DNA of 64,000 nt from positions 1 to 64,000 of the forward strand of contig CAVIKF010000007.1 in the NCBI GenBank assembly GCA_963643505.1, given 5' to 3'. The notes under the pieces are model-generated. The model was given only the letters and a program-made list of their open reading frames with translations. It did not search any database and was not told the origin of the DNA. The position numbers and the translations under genes were made by a program. Within the stretch, counting starts at the first letter, position 1. Every line of letters begins with the position of its first letter. The DNA comes from CAVEFW01 sp963643505. GTDB lineage: Bacteria; Actinomycetota; Coriobacteriia; Coriobacteriales; Eggerthellaceae. Shown here in pieces: positions 27,525 to 36,848 of the stretch.

Positions 27525-28370
27525 CTACAACGGAGCACCGTTGCGCTGAATCTCAGCAACGTCAATGATGTTGCCATCCTTGTCCTTGTAGACGACGTTC
27601 TTGCCGCTCGCAAGCTCTTCGCGAGCCCAATGGCCCCAATGATACAAAGCGTCGGACTCAGAAATCATACCGTCGCCGAACATGAGGTTGGAGCAACCAC
27701 GCGTCTTGCCCTCGATGTTCCAATTGCCACGGTAGGGCTGGAATATGCCACCACCGAGCCAGATATGGGCCGGGACGAAGACACACAGTGCGAAGAAGCC
27801 GATATCGTGGATCATCAGCCACACCGCATGGGCGTTTGCGCTGAGGTCGACGCAGATGGAACCGAGGGTCAAAACAACACCGGAGATTGCCATCACGAAA
27901 CCGAAGATCCATAACATGCCGTCAGCGAAACGCTGGCCGGACTTTTGCATGTCCTGATCGGGCATGTGAATCCACTTTGCACCGAACAGGTACGGGAAGA
28001 ACATAAGCATCCACTTCTTGTCGTCAGAGGTCCACTTGCAGACGTTGGCCTCCCAGATATGGCGAGCACCCTTCGGAGCAAGGAAGAAGCTGACGATCGG
28101 AACCAAGCAGAACACGACACCAAGGACGCGGTGGCTCATACGGCACACCCACACGACGTTGGCACCCAATGCCTGGGTCAGAGGCGGAGCGAACACGATG
28201 GCACCGGAGATCATAAGCCAAAGGCAAACGATAATGGTGACATCATGGGTAATACGGGCCTGCAAGGAGTGACGCTTGATGTAACGGGTCACGCCGGTTG
28301 CCTCGATTTTGGCCAAGTACTCCTGGTCTTTTGCCTGTTGTTCAGCAGAAACGTGTACAGCGTGAGACAT
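27525..28370 (-). CDS. Formate dehydrogenase cytochrome b subunit (FdnI-like)
   Basis: This 281-aa integral membrane protein anchors the formate dehydrogenase and passes electrons to the quinone pool. Four hydrophobic segments are visible (IIVCLWLMISGAIVF; VCRMSHRVLGVVFCLVPIVSFFL; MLWIFGFVMAISGVVLTLG; HDIGFFALCVFVPAHIWLG) with histidines placed to ligate b-type hemes (ITHD, MSHR, MIHD, PAHIW). This is the FdnI/FdoI cytochrome b556 pattern. Its ATG overlaps the fdhB stop codon by one base (TAATG), with AGGAGGACGA ahead, so the two are translationally coupled. Confidence 0.9.
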   Translation of the reverse strand: MSHAVHVSAEQQAKDQEYLAKIEATGVTRYIKRHSLQARITHDVTIIVCLWLMISGAIVFAPPLTQALGANVVWVCRMSHRVLGVVFCLVPIVSFFLAPKGARHIWEANVCKWTSDDKKWMLMFFPYLFGAKWIHMPDQDMQKSGQRFADGMLWIFGFVMAISGVVLTLGSICVDLSANAHAVWLMIHDIGFFALCVFVPAHIWLGGGIFQPYRGNWNIEGKTRGCSNLMFGDGMISESDALYHWGHWAREELASGKNVVYKDKDGNIIDVAEIQRNGAPL

Positions 28371-29458
28371 TATTCGTCCTCCTTCCTCTCTTCGGCTGCC
28401 TCTCCGGTTTGCTCAGTGGCAACCTTCGCAGCAGCAACGGCCTTTGCGACCTCGGCGGCCTCGGCAGCGGCGGCCTTTTCCTCGGCCTTCTTCTTGCGGT
28501 TGGCCTCCATGAACGGAAGGTTCTCGGTGACGGCGTCGATGACCCGTCGCTCATCCATGGGCCTCATGCCGTGCTTGACGACCTCGCCAGTGTTGACAGC
28601 GATGGTGTCTTGCGTCTCGTTGTTGAAGACGAGCGTGTCACGCTTGTAACCGGAAGCCAAAGCGGTCATGCCGGCAAACGCGACAAGGCAAAGCGGGAAG
28701 ACCACGGCGGTGATCGGTTTCAAAGCTCCCGAGATGACAAGGGCGCCAGAAGACTTCGGGTTCTCAACGGCACCATGTGCGGCAGCACCGTACTTGAGGA
28801 CCTGGATGACGTGGAGGCCGCCCATCTCATGCTCACCGTAGACGACAGCGTCCTTGTAGCCGCGCTGCTTGAGCATGGAAAGACGAAGGTAGGCCTTTTG
28901 GATCATTTCGTCACGGGGTCCGAAATCGAGAGCCTCGGGCTGGCACGTGGTGACGCAAGCCGGCTTCATGCCGTTGGCGATACGATCAACACAGCCAGAG
29001 CACTTGTTGATCACGCCGCGGGTCGTGCCCTCGTCGTAACGAGGAACGTCGAAGGGGCAAGCGGTGGAGCAGTTTTGGCAACCGATGCACTTGTCCTCGT
29101 CGTAGGTGACCATGCCGGTATCCTCGTCATGATAGAGGGCTCCGGCAGGGCACACGTCGACGCAACCCGCGTCGGTGCAATGTTGACAACTACGGCGGCC
29201 GAACGCCCATTTGACACGTTTTGTGGCAAGAAGCGGCGTGACGTCCTTGGTGTTGTAGTCCGGGTTCTCAATCTCGTTGTACGTCATGATGAGACGGGTC
29301 GTGCCGTTGATGTCGGGCGGGTTCTGGTGGGAACCGGACCACTTGTTCTCATTGAGACCGAGCGGGGACGGAAGGTTGTTCCAACACTTGCATGCAACCT
29401 GACATGCATGGCATCCGGAGCAGCGGGAAGTGTCAAAAAGAATCGCAGACTCAGCCAT
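28370..29458 (-). CDS. fdhB: Formate dehydrogenase iron-sulfur subunit (FdnH-like)
   Basis: The 362-aa protein relays electrons from the catalytic subunit to the cytochrome. Four [4Fe-4S] cysteine clusters are present: CSGCHACQVAC, CQHCTDAGCVDVC, CIGCQNCSTAC and CSGCVDRI with its later CVTTC partner. A single membrane helix follows at about 235-262 (ALKPITAVVFPLCLVAFAGM), as in FdnH. After it comes an unusually long, charged Ala/Glu/Lys-rich tail of about 60 residues ending ERKEDE, which the E. coli subunit lacks. The ATG overlaps the fdhA stop by one base and has AGGAGG ahead. Confidence 0.92.
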   Translation of the reverse strand: MAESAILFDTSRCSGCHACQVACKCWNNLPSPLGLNENKWSGSHQNPPDINGTTRLIMTYNEIENPDYNTKDVTPLLATKRVKWAFGRRSCQHCTDAGCVDVCPAGALYHDEDTGMVTYDEDKCIGCQNCSTACPFDVPRYDEGTTRGVINKCSGCVDRIANGMKPACVTTCQPEALDFGPRDEMIQKAYLRLSMLKQRGYKDAVVYGEHEMGGLHVIQVLKYGAAAHGAVENPKSSGALVISGALKPITAVVFPLCLVAFAGMTALASGYKRDTLVFNNETQDTIAVNTGEVVKHGMRPMDERRVIDAVTENLPFMEANRKKKAEEKAAAAEAAEVAKAVAAAKVATEQTGEAAEERKEDE

Positions 29459-32400
29459 TACTTAACACCTCCTGAAGGAGCCTTCTTGATGTTGACAAGG
29501 AAGGCCTTGTACTCGGGGGTCTGAACGACCGCGTCGCCGATGTTCGGGGTCAGCTCGTTGACGACATCGCCCTGGGCGAACTCATGGGTGTAACCAAAGT
29601 GGTGCGTCAGACCGACCTGATGTTGAACCTTGCCATGGACCGTGAAAGGCTTGAAGCGGTGGGTAACCAAGGCCTTAACGGTGCAGGAGCTGCGGTTGTT
29701 GTAGACGATGACATCATCACCGTTTTGGATTCCGAGCTCCTCGGCAAGCTCGTAAGACATCTCCACGAACTGATCGGGGATGGCCTCAACAAGGGCGGGG
29801 CAAGCACGAGTCTGGCCACCGGTTTGCCAATGCTCTGTGACGGAGTAGGTGGTTGCGACATACGGGAAGTCGGCAACCGTGCCGCGCGTCGCCTCGAAGG
29901 AGTCGACATGCAGCGCGCAAGGAGCATAGGTGCGCCCGTTGAGAGTGTTGTACTCAAACGGAGTCTCAGTGGGCTCGTAGAACTCGGGCAGCGGGCCGTC
30001 GTCCATACCGTAGGACTCGAGGCGAGCGTTTTGCTCCCAAAGCATGAAGAAGGACTTGTTGTTGGGACGAACCGCTTCGGTGGTGCCGTCGGAGTTCGTC
30101 TTGCTTGCAACGAAGTCGGCCTGGTCGATGATGACCCACTTGCCTGCCGCCTCGTCCCAGTAGTTGAGAACCTTCTCGGGGTTCCAAGGAGTGCCGCTGA
30201 CGTCAGAGGCGTTGCGGTTGTACAGGATACGGCGGTTGGAAGGCCAAGAGAAGGCCCACTCGGAGTTGAGGCCGAGACCGGACTTGTCGACCGTGTTGCG
30301 GCGACCGACGTTCATCGTGTGAGGATCGAGCGGACGATCCTTGGGCTGACCCTCTGCCGGCGAATAGTAACCGGAATAGATCCACATAGCACAGGCGGTG
30401 GAACCATCGGCGCCAAGCTTCGCATAGCCGGACAAAAGATCGACGTTGCCCTTGGAGAGCGTGCCGTTGGGGCCCTCGGAGAATCCGATGCCACCATTGC
30501 CCTCGAAGGTGGAGTTCGCGATGTTGTAACCGTTGAGCGCCCATGTGACAGGATAGAAGCTGATCTTGCCGTCGACGTAGTAGTCCCACTTGGTCTTCAG
30601 GATCGGGTCGGGGTTCGCACCGCCCTCCTTCTTGTACAAGTCGACGATGGCCTTCCAAAGCAGGTCGCACATCTCGAGGTCGGTCTTGCTGTCGTCCCAA
30701 GGCTCAACCGCCTGGTAACGCCACTGGGTCCAACGACCGGAGTTCAGGATCGTGCCAGGCTTCTCATAGATGAGAGCGCACGGCATGAAGTAGACCGTGG
30801 TGTCAATCTTTGAGGGATCCATATCAGGCGCATGCCAGAATCCCGCGGTCTCGGTCTCGACCTGGTCGGCAACAACGAGCCAATCGAGGTTTGCCATGGC
30901 CTGGCGGATATGCTTGGCGTTCGGGCCGGAATGGCAAGGGTTCATGCCCCATGCGAAATAGCCCTTCATGACACCCTTGTCCATCCACTCGAAGGTGGAG
31001 ATATGGGTGTAGTCTCCAGCCCACTTGCCGTCGGCCTTGCCGTTGACGGAGGGAACCTTCGGCCACCAATCGAAGCCGTAGTCGTTCTCAACCGTCGCGT
31101 TCTCGCCGAACCACTCCTTGAGGGAAGAGACGAGGAACTTGGGCTTGTTGGTGTAGTAGCCATCGGAGTACGTCTGGGACTCCAGGTACTTGCGAAGGCT
31201 GGAGCGATCCGTGGTGTTTGCCCACTTGAGGTAGGCAGGATGCTCGTTAACCATCATGCCCATGTCGGTTGCGCCCTGGACGTTCGGCTCGCCGCGCAGC
31301 GCGTTAACGCCGCCGCCGGGGACGCCGATATTGCCAAGGAGTAGCTGCATGATGCACATGGAACGGGTGTTTTGGGCGCCATAGGTGTGCTGCGTCTGAC
31401 CTAAAGCGTAAAGGATCATACCGGACTTGTCGGGTGCGGCAGACTGGGTGTAGGTAGAGTAAACGAGCTCCAGGTTTTCCTTGGTCATACCGCAAATATC
31501 GCAGACGACATCAAGGGTATAGCGAGAATAGTGCTTCTTGAACTGTTGGTACACGCACATCGGGTCGGACAAGGTCATGTCCTTCTTGGGAACCGTCAGC
31601 GTCGGCTTCGTGAACTCAGGAACGCCCTCAGCGACAGCCCATGCGTAGGCGCCGCCCGCGGAGGTGTCCCATTGCTCCTCATGGTCGGTTTGATAATGCC
31701 AAGAATGGTTGGAGTACGTCTTGGTCTCCTCATCCCAACCAGAGAACAGGCCCTTCTCGACATCGAACTCATATTCGGGATCGAGCAGGTAGGATGCGTT
31801 GGTGTAGTTAAGCAGGTACTCGAAGTTGTATACCGAGCACCTCTCGCCCGTCTTCAGGTACTCAGCCAGGTTAGGCTCGATAAGGTTCTCGATGATGTAG
31901 TTATACATACCACCGTAGAACGCGATATCCGTACCGGAGCGGATGGGGCAATAGATATCTGCAAGCTCTGCGGTGCGGGTGTAACGGGGATCGACGACGA
32001 TCCACTTTGCTCCGCGCTCGTGGGCCTTGTTCAGCCACTTGGAGCTCACAGGGTGATTCTCGCAACTGTTGGAGCCACAATGAAGAATGAAATCGGTGTT
32101 TTGGAAGTCACACCAGTGGCTCGTCATGGAGCCACGACCGAATGAAGGTGCCAGACCGGCAACCGTGGGGCCGTGTCAAACACGTGCTTGGTTGTCGATT
32201 GCCACGACTCCCAAGCTTCTCATCGCCTTGAGGATGAGATACTCTTCTTCGGAATTTTGCTGAGATCCGCCGTAGCTACCGATGCCAGGGCAGAAGTTGA
32301 CGGTCATACCGTCGGATTCGCGCTTCTCGACAAAGGTCTCGTCTCGCGTGTCCTTCACCTTGCGGGCGATCTCGTTAATCATGTCGGACCAACTGATGGT

Positions 32401-32787
32401 TTCCCACTCGCTGGATCCAGGACGTCGAACCATGGGCTTGGATCGACGGTCGGGGTTCTTGATGACTTCGCGCGTCTCGGGGTCGATCACGTTACGCAGC
32501 TGGAACATGGTCGCGCCCTTCGGGCAAAGGCCGCCCTTGTTGATGGGGTGGTCAGGGTCGCCCTCGAGGTTGATAAGCTCGCCATCACGAACCGAGCACA
32601 AAGAACCGCAACCGCCTGCGCAATAACAGCAGATGTTGGTGTACTCCTCGGTGTTGACGAGTTTCCAACTAGCAGCCTTGCTTGACTCTACCGCCAAAGC
32701 AGGAGCAGCTGTGGTTGCCTCATAGGCCATGGTTGCAGCAAACGCGGCGCCAAGACCCTTAAAGAAGCTTCTACGTGTCAGTTCCAT
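29458..32787 (-). CDS. fdhA: Selenocysteine-containing formate dehydrogenase catalytic subunit
   Basis: This is a molybdo-bis-MGD enzyme oxidising formate to CO2. Conceptual translation ends at UGA 32176-32178, but the frame continues unbroken for 905 more codons. The flanking residues ARV-U-HGPTVAGLAP are the conserved active-site context of selenocysteine formate dehydrogenases, so the gene encodes a 1109-aa protein with Sec at 204 (Sec196 in E. coli FdnG). The N-terminus carries a Tat signal, TRRSFFKG, so the enzyme faces outside the membrane. A [4Fe-4S] motif (CCYCAGGC...CPKG) follows at about 52-92. A SECIS-like hairpin lies 11 nt past the UGA. It is the first gene of fdhA-fdhB-fdhC, with AAGGAGGG as ribosome site. 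Confidence 0.95.
32147..32164 (-). promoter_or_regulatory. Bacterial SECIS element of fdhA
   Basis: On the minus strand GGTTGCC-GGTCT-GGCACC folds into a 6-bp stem with one bulged U and a GGUCU loop, starting 12 nt after the UGA. The bulged U and a GU in the apical loop are the features that E. coli SelB recognises in fdhF and fdnG. Confidence 0.85.
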
Positions 32788-32880
32788 AAGAACTCCCTCC
32801 TTCCTTTTCTCTTTCGTTCTCCTCGTCTACCACACGGATTTCGGGCACAGCACCCCCCAAAACCCACGCATGATATCTGT

Positions 32881-32886
32881 ATAATA
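32881..32886 (-). promoter_or_regulatory. Possible -10 element of the fdhABC operon
   Basis: Minus-strand TATTAT lies 94 nt upstream of the fdhA ATG. The -35 region is poor (TATCAA at 17 nt), so an activator may be needed. The other side of this 368-bp divergent spacer has TATAAT at 33127-33132 on the plus strand, 24 nt before the activase ATG. Nothing else was recognised in it. Confidence 0.35.
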
Positions 32887-33126
32887 CCCGATTCAATCCT
32901 TCGTTGATAACAAAATAAAAACCGTTGGCAAGCGGCATACAGGGAACATCTTCGTACGTCTGCAAAACTTGAATGGTATGATTATTGCCGTGAGCGGCAA
33001 GTGTTTCTTTATGTCATTTTTTGTCCCGATTTTCGATCAATGCTCCCTAACCAAGGATTTTTCTAGCGGTCTTTTCCCAGCAAATGCCGTTCGATGGATT
33101 CGTCAAAGATCTCGTTCGATCATCCG

Positions 33127-33132
33127 TATAAT
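33127..33132 (+). promoter_or_regulatory. Possible -10 element of the selD operon
   Basis: A perfect TATAAT lies 23 nt ahead of the activase ATG at 33156. No clear -35 hexamer is visible. Confidence 0.35.
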
Positions 33133-33155
33133 AAAGATGAGGGGAAGAGGTGATC

Positions 33156-34022
33156 ATGGCGCGCTACGCACAACTCTATTCGGAGAGTCGAGTAAACACG
33201 CTTCTCAACGCGATGGGTATGACCGAGGAGTCCCCCAAAAAGGACCGGCCTCACTACCGCGTGGGGGTTGGCATCGGGGCTATCACCACCAAGGCCGTCG
33301 TCATGGAAAAGAACACCATCGTTCACAAGTTCATCTTCGAGACCGGCCTCGACAGCAACGACTCCGCCAAACGTCTCCTGACTCGCCTCGAACACGATGG
33401 GTTTCCCTTGCGAGACTGCTCCATCGCCGCCACCGGAATCGGCCAGCTTGCCTTCTCCGACGCCCAGGCATTTGTCGAAATCGGCCAGGCCCACGGCAAA
33501 GGCGCTCACTATATTTACAACTCCGACGGCGTCGTCATCGACATCGGCGGCCAAGAGACCCAGGTCATGATGGTCAACCGCGGCAACATCAACAAGATTG
33601 CCACCAACGACCGCTGCAGCGCCGCCATCGGAAAGTACCTTCAATCCACAGCATCACGCATGGGCGTCACCGAGAAACAGCTTTCCGAGCTCGCACGCAA
33701 AGGCACGCCGACGGCGCTCCCCTCCATGTGCATCGTGTTTGTCGAGTCCAAGCTTTCTGAGCTCATCGCCAAAGGGGCACCCCGCGAGGATGTCTGCTGG
33801 ATCGCGATCGAAGCGGTTGTCAACCGCGTCGCACCCCTTATCCCCGTAATGCCTAACACCACGTACATGATCACGGGAGGGCAATGCAATAACGACTACC
33901 TTGTCGAGCGCCTAAGCAAACGTCTCGGCGTCGAAGTGCTATCCTCTCCGCTTGGGATATATGCTGGCGTCATCGGAGCAGCGCTCTCTTTGCCGGCAAG
34001 ACGCCAAAAGGAGACCGAGTAG
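33156..34022 (+). CDS. Divergent activase of the BadF/HgdC family, selenium-associated
   Basis: This 288-aa relative of 2-hydroxyacyl-CoA dehydratase activases belongs to the ASKHA ATPase fold. Family landmarks are recognisable: IDIGGQETQ (for DIGGQDTK), the cluster cysteines in NDRCSAAIGKYLQ and SMCIVFVESKL, and MITGGQCNNDYLVERLSKRL. The first phosphate loop, however, reads GVGIGAITTKAV rather than GIDIGSTATKA, losing the Asp and the Ser/Thr, and SAGTG has become SAAIG. ATP hydrolysis may be altered or lost. The ATG follows AGAGG at a spacing of 5. The gene is 24 nt upstream of selD in the same direction, so it is probably in the selD operon and serves selenium metabolism (inference). Confidence 0.75.
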   Translation: MARYAQLYSESRVNTLLNAMGMTEESPKKDRPHYRVGVGIGAITTKAVVMEKNTIVHKFIFETGLDSNDSAKRLLTRLEHDGFPLRDCSIAATGIGQLAFSDAQAFVEIGQAHGKGAHYIYNSDGVVIDIGGQETQVMMVNRGNINKIATNDRCSAAIGKYLQSTASRMGVTEKQLSELARKGTPTALPSMCIVFVESKLSELIAKGAPREDVCWIAIEAVVNRVAPLIPVMPNTTYMITGGQCNNDYLVERLSKRLGVEVLSSPLGIYAGVIGAALSLPARRQKETE

Positions 34023-34046
34023 TCGATCGTAGGATAGGAGGCAGCC

Positions 34047-35117
34047 GTGACGGAGAAGGAGAAGGTCTATCTCTCCCGCCTCACCAGCAAAGGCGGTTGA
34101 GCTGCCAAATGGGGTCCGGGCGACCTCGAAAGCATCCTGACTCCCATCCTTGACGCCAACCTCGGAATCGAGGGGGCTGAGAACCTGTTGCTTGGGTTCG
34201 AGACGAGCGATGATGCGGCTATTTACAAAGTCAGCGACGATTTGGCTGCCGTTTTGACGGTGGACTTCCTCACACCCTTGGTGGACGACCCCTATGATTA
34301 CGGCCGCCTCGCCGCAGCGAATGCTCTTTCCGACATCTTCGCCATGGGCGCGAAAGCGGTGTGCGCCCTCAACATCCTGGCCCTCGATTGCGCCCTCGGC
34401 GTTGATGTCGCCTCCGAGATCTTGCGCGGAGGTGCAAGCGCCGTCCGAGAGGCGGGGTGTTTCATCGTGGGTGGTCATTCCGTGGATGATCCCGAGCCGA
34501 AATACGGCCTTTGCGTCTTTGGCGTTGTGCATCCGGACAAGATCATACGCAACGGTGGCGCTCACGTGGGCGACATCCTGTACCTCACCAAACGCCTCGG
34601 CACCGGTCTTTTGTCCGCCGCAAAAAAGATCGGCGCGTGCACCGACGAGGAATTTCGCCCCGTCATCGACAGCATGTGCGAGCTCAACCTTGCCGGCGGA
34701 GTTGCGGCCGTCGAAGCGAACGCCCACGCCGCGACCGACGTGACCGGCTTTGGTCTCGCAGGCCACCTCCACGAGATGCTCGAGGCAAGCAAATGCGGCG
34801 CAAGAATCGACTTCGACGCGCTCCCCCTGTTTGAGCGCGCTTGGGACCTAAGCGTGGATTATTGTCGCCCCAACCGAACATTTAGCATCATGGACTTTGC
34901 CGAGCCCTTCATCGAGCAGGGCGATCTCGACGAGGACGAGTTCGACAACCGCATGGGCGTCATCTGCGACCCCCAAACCAGCGGAGGGCTCCTTGTCGCC
35001 ATCGACCCGGAGAAGGCCGAGAAGTTCGAGCGTGCCTTCCAAAGGGAATCCGGTCGTGCCCCGTGGCGCATCGGCGCCTTCGTCGAGGACGAGACCTGCC
35101 ACATCCACTTTGCGTAG
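34047..35117 (+). CDS. selD: Selenide, water dikinase SelD, itself containing selenocysteine
   Basis: SelD makes selenophosphate from selenide and ATP, the selenium donor for SelA. The gene starts at GTG 34047, with AGGAGG at a spacing of 5. It contains an in-frame UGA at codon 18 (34098-34100) in the context KGG-U-AAKWGPGDL, where SelD families carry the catalytic Cys or Sec next to a Lys. Reading through gives 356 aa, the normal SelD length; starting after the UGA would lose the active site. Further motifs are DDAAIY, TVDFLTPLVDDPYDYG, NALSDIFAMGAKA, GGHSVDD and ATDVTGFGLAGHLHEM. Its own synthesis would thus depend on the selenocysteine system it feeds. A 19-bp tandem duplication spans its stop codon. 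Confidence 0.93.
34111..34127 (+). promoter_or_regulatory. Possible SECIS hairpin of selD
   Basis: GGGGTC-CGGGC-GACCTC forms a 6-bp stem (one G-U pair) with a 5-nt loop, beginning 11 nt after the UGA, nearly the same spacing as in fdhA. The loop lacks the GU seen in fdhA, so SelB binding is less certain. Confidence 0.45.
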
Positions 35118-35135
35118 CCACATTCACTTTGCGTA
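35098..35135. repeat. 19-bp tandem duplication across the selD stop codon
   Basis: gccacatccactttgcgta (35098-35116) is followed directly by gccacattcactttgcgta (35117-35135), with one mismatch. The selD TAG (35115-35117) sits at the junction of the two copies. Confidence 0.95.
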
Positions 35136-35137
35136 AA

Positions 35138-35161
35138 AAATGGCCCCCGGCGGGGCCATTT
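35138..35161. terminator. Bidirectional terminator between selD and the rhodanese gene
   Basis: A 10-bp perfect stem AAATGGCCCC/GGGGCCATTT (35138-35147 with 35152-35161) separates the convergent selD and rhodanese genes. T-runs lie on both sides (TTTTTTACGC on minus, TTCGTT on plus). Confidence 0.8.
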
Positions 35162-35163
35162 CG

Positions 35164-35532
35164 TTAGCTCTTCCTCTTTCCGTACGGATATCTTCCGTGG
35201 ACATTAGGCTTTGGGCCACGGAGAAAACGCCATTTCCAGTGGCCACCCACCATATATCCCACATCGGTATATCCCATCTCGACGATGGTGTCGGCAACAA
35301 CCTTGGAAGCCTTGCCGTTGTAGCAATAGATCACAAGCTTGCGATTGCGATCGGGGAAGAAGCGCTCGTAGTCACGAGGCTGGGTCGCGCCAAACGGGAG
35401 GGTCTGCGCCCCTTTGAGGTGGCTTTTGCGATATGCGCTGTTGTTACGGATATCGACAAGCGCGAAATCCTCGCCGCTCAACACCAAATCGCGCACAACC
35501 TCCGGCGCAAGCTCGACAGGCATTTCGTCCAT
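35164..35532 (-). CDS. Single-domain rhodanese-like protein
   Basis: The 122-aa protein is one rhodanese domain: the FALVDIRNNSAYRKSHL strand and helix, then the active-site loop VIYCYNGKAS with the persulfide-forming Cys. Rhodaneses carry sulfane sulfur, and some carry selenium as a perselenide. The location next to DUF3343, yedF and selD suggests a role in S/Se delivery (inference). ATG 35532 is chosen because AAGGAG precedes it. It lies about 30 nt after the DUF3343 gene on the same strand, probably as the last gene of a yedF-DUF3343-rhodanese unit. Confidence 0.8.
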   Translation of the reverse strand: MDEMPVELAPEVVRDLVLSGEDFALVDIRNNSAYRKSHLKGAQTLPFGATQPRDYERFFPDRNRKLVIYCYNGKASKVVADTIVEMGYTDVGYMVGGHWKWRFLRGPKPNVHGRYPYGKRKS

Positions 35533-35563
35533 GATGCTCCTTACCATTGTTGGTTTTTGCACA

Positions 35564-35791
35564 CTATACCCGATACCACGCGCAACGCGCTTCGATGTCG
35601 GGATGGGAGGACAAAATCTCCCGAGCCATCTCGGCCTCCTCGTCGCCCATACGAAGCGACATACCGCAATTTGCCGTGATTGTCTTCGGCGTTGGAATCA
35701 CATACGGCTTTAACTCGCCCAAGATCTTTTGGGCGGCCATAGCCGCATGGGTACTCTCAAACGCCAAGACGTTCCACACGATGTCGCCCAC
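35564..35791 (-). CDS. DUF3343 small protein, putative S/Se carrier
   Basis: The 75-aa protein matches the DUF3343 pattern: a first strand then FESTHAAMAAQKIL, the central VIPTPKTITANCGMSLR with one conserved Cys, and a C-terminal half with EEAEMAREIL. The family is found beside yedF and other selenium-trait genes and has been suggested to carry sulfur or selenium; this is not proven. The start is taken as GTG 35791, which gives the usual family length and has GGTGGGG upstream. The frame is open further upstream, so the start is uncertain. Confidence 0.65.
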   Translation of the reverse strand: MGDIVWNVLAFESTHAAMAAQKILGELKPYVIPTPKTITANCGMSLRMGDEEAEMAREILSSHPDIEARCAWYRV

Positions 35792-35870
35792 ATCCCCACC
35801 TTTCCGCCACGCGCGATGAGAGGCGCAACGCCGACCCTTCGGCCCAGATGAGCCCACGAGTCGGGCGTTA

Positions 35871-35900
35871 CGGCCAAAACCCACTCGGCCAAAACCCACC
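35871..35900. repeat. 15-bp tandem duplication between yedF and the DUF3343 gene
   Basis: cggccaaaacccact (35871-35885) is followed by cggccaaaacccacc (35886-35900), with one mismatch. It lies just past the yedF stop. Confidence 0.9.
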
Positions 35901-35905
35901 GATTC

Positions 35906-36511
35906 CTAAAGCGTGATAACCTTGGCGGACTCGTGCATGCGCTCGAGGATGTCGTACATGTTGGACACCTCGCCGACCTTGAGATCATCCGCGATACCGT
36001 AGAAGTTGAGGCAGGTGCCGCAAACGAGGACATCCGTGCCCTTTTCCATCATTTCCTTGACAGACTCGATGATCTGCTCCTCCTCGCCGCACAACAGCTT
36101 GACACCGGAATTCATGAACAGGAGGTTCATAGGTGCAACCTCGGCTTGGTTCAATGTGAAAATCGCCATCTTCATCAGGTTGTAACCGAGCTGGGGGTCA
36201 CCCTCGCCGACATGGTCCTTGCCGATGAACACGCTGTAGCCACAAGCCCCACCAGCGATATTGCAAGCGGCGGCCGTTGCGGGAATTTCGGCATCGGGGT
36301 CGAGCTCGCCTCCCATAGCAATCAAGAAGCCGCCGTCGATATCCTCAACAGAGAAGCCGAGGCCTTTTTTCTTTGCAAGGCGGGTGATGTTCTTCACCGC
36401 TGTGTCGTTGTCGACCTTGATTGCGATATCGGTATTGCCGGCATCGATTTCCTTCTTGACCATGACAAGGGGCATGGGGCAAGGCTTGCCAAAACCATCG
36501 AGCTCAACCAT
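35906..36511 (-). CDS. yedF: Selenium metabolism protein YedF
   Basis: This 201-aa two-domain protein has an N-terminal TusA/SirA-like domain with GKPCPMPLVMVKKEI (Cys-Pro-x-Pro, residues about 8-20). A C-terminal DsrE-like domain contains VFIGKDHVGEGD and the cysteine motifs KLLCGEEEQ and LVCGTCLNFYG. This is the architecture of the sulfurtransferase-like YedF family, whose genes track with selD across genomes. Its exact reaction is unknown; movement of sulfur or selenium between protein thiols is the usual proposal. AAGGAATC precedes the ATG. Confidence 0.88.
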   Translation of the reverse strand: MVELDGFGKPCPMPLVMVKKEIDAGNTDIAIKVDNDTAVKNITRLAKKKGLGFSVEDIDGGFLIAMGGELDPDAEIPATAAACNIAGGACGYSVFIGKDHVGEGDPQLGYNLMKMAIFTLNQAEVAPMNLLFMNSGVKLLCGEEEQIIESVKEMMEKGTDVLVCGTCLNFYGIADDLKVGEVSNMYDILERMHESAKVITL

Positions 36512-36749
36512 GAGATTCCTTCTTTCTTTGTCGGATTTTTTGTGCACTATGCCAAAGCATGCGCCGCAGAACGCGCACGCCCAAAAATGCAAGTCGCCGG
36601 CGAGCGTCGCAGAAAGGCTTCCGAGCGAACTCTTCGTAACCCAAAGTATAACGCCGCTCCCGCGATTGAACCAGCACGGTCCCCCAGCGGCACCGATATC
36701 GACAAAAAGATCGGACCGTGACGATAGGTTACCTATTGCGCGTGTTCTT

Positions 36750-36848
36750 ATGGGGAGGGCCTACGAGAAGGCGACAACCAAGGAACCTACCCGCAAACCC
36801 GAGCAATCCGATAAGAAAAGCAAGAAGAAAAAGGGGTGGTTCTTCTGA
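36750..36848 (+). CDS. Possible very small basic protein (32 aa)
   Basis: A 33-codon frame encodes a Lys-rich peptide ending KKSKKKKGWFF. It lies in the 585-bp spacer between yedF and the first reductase gene. No ribosome binding site precedes the ATG and no family is recognised. It may be a chance frame, but the strongly lysine-rich composition with a hydrophobic end is unlike a typical shadow. Confidence 0.2.
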   Translation: MGRAYEKATTKEPTRKPEQSDKKSKKKKGWFF

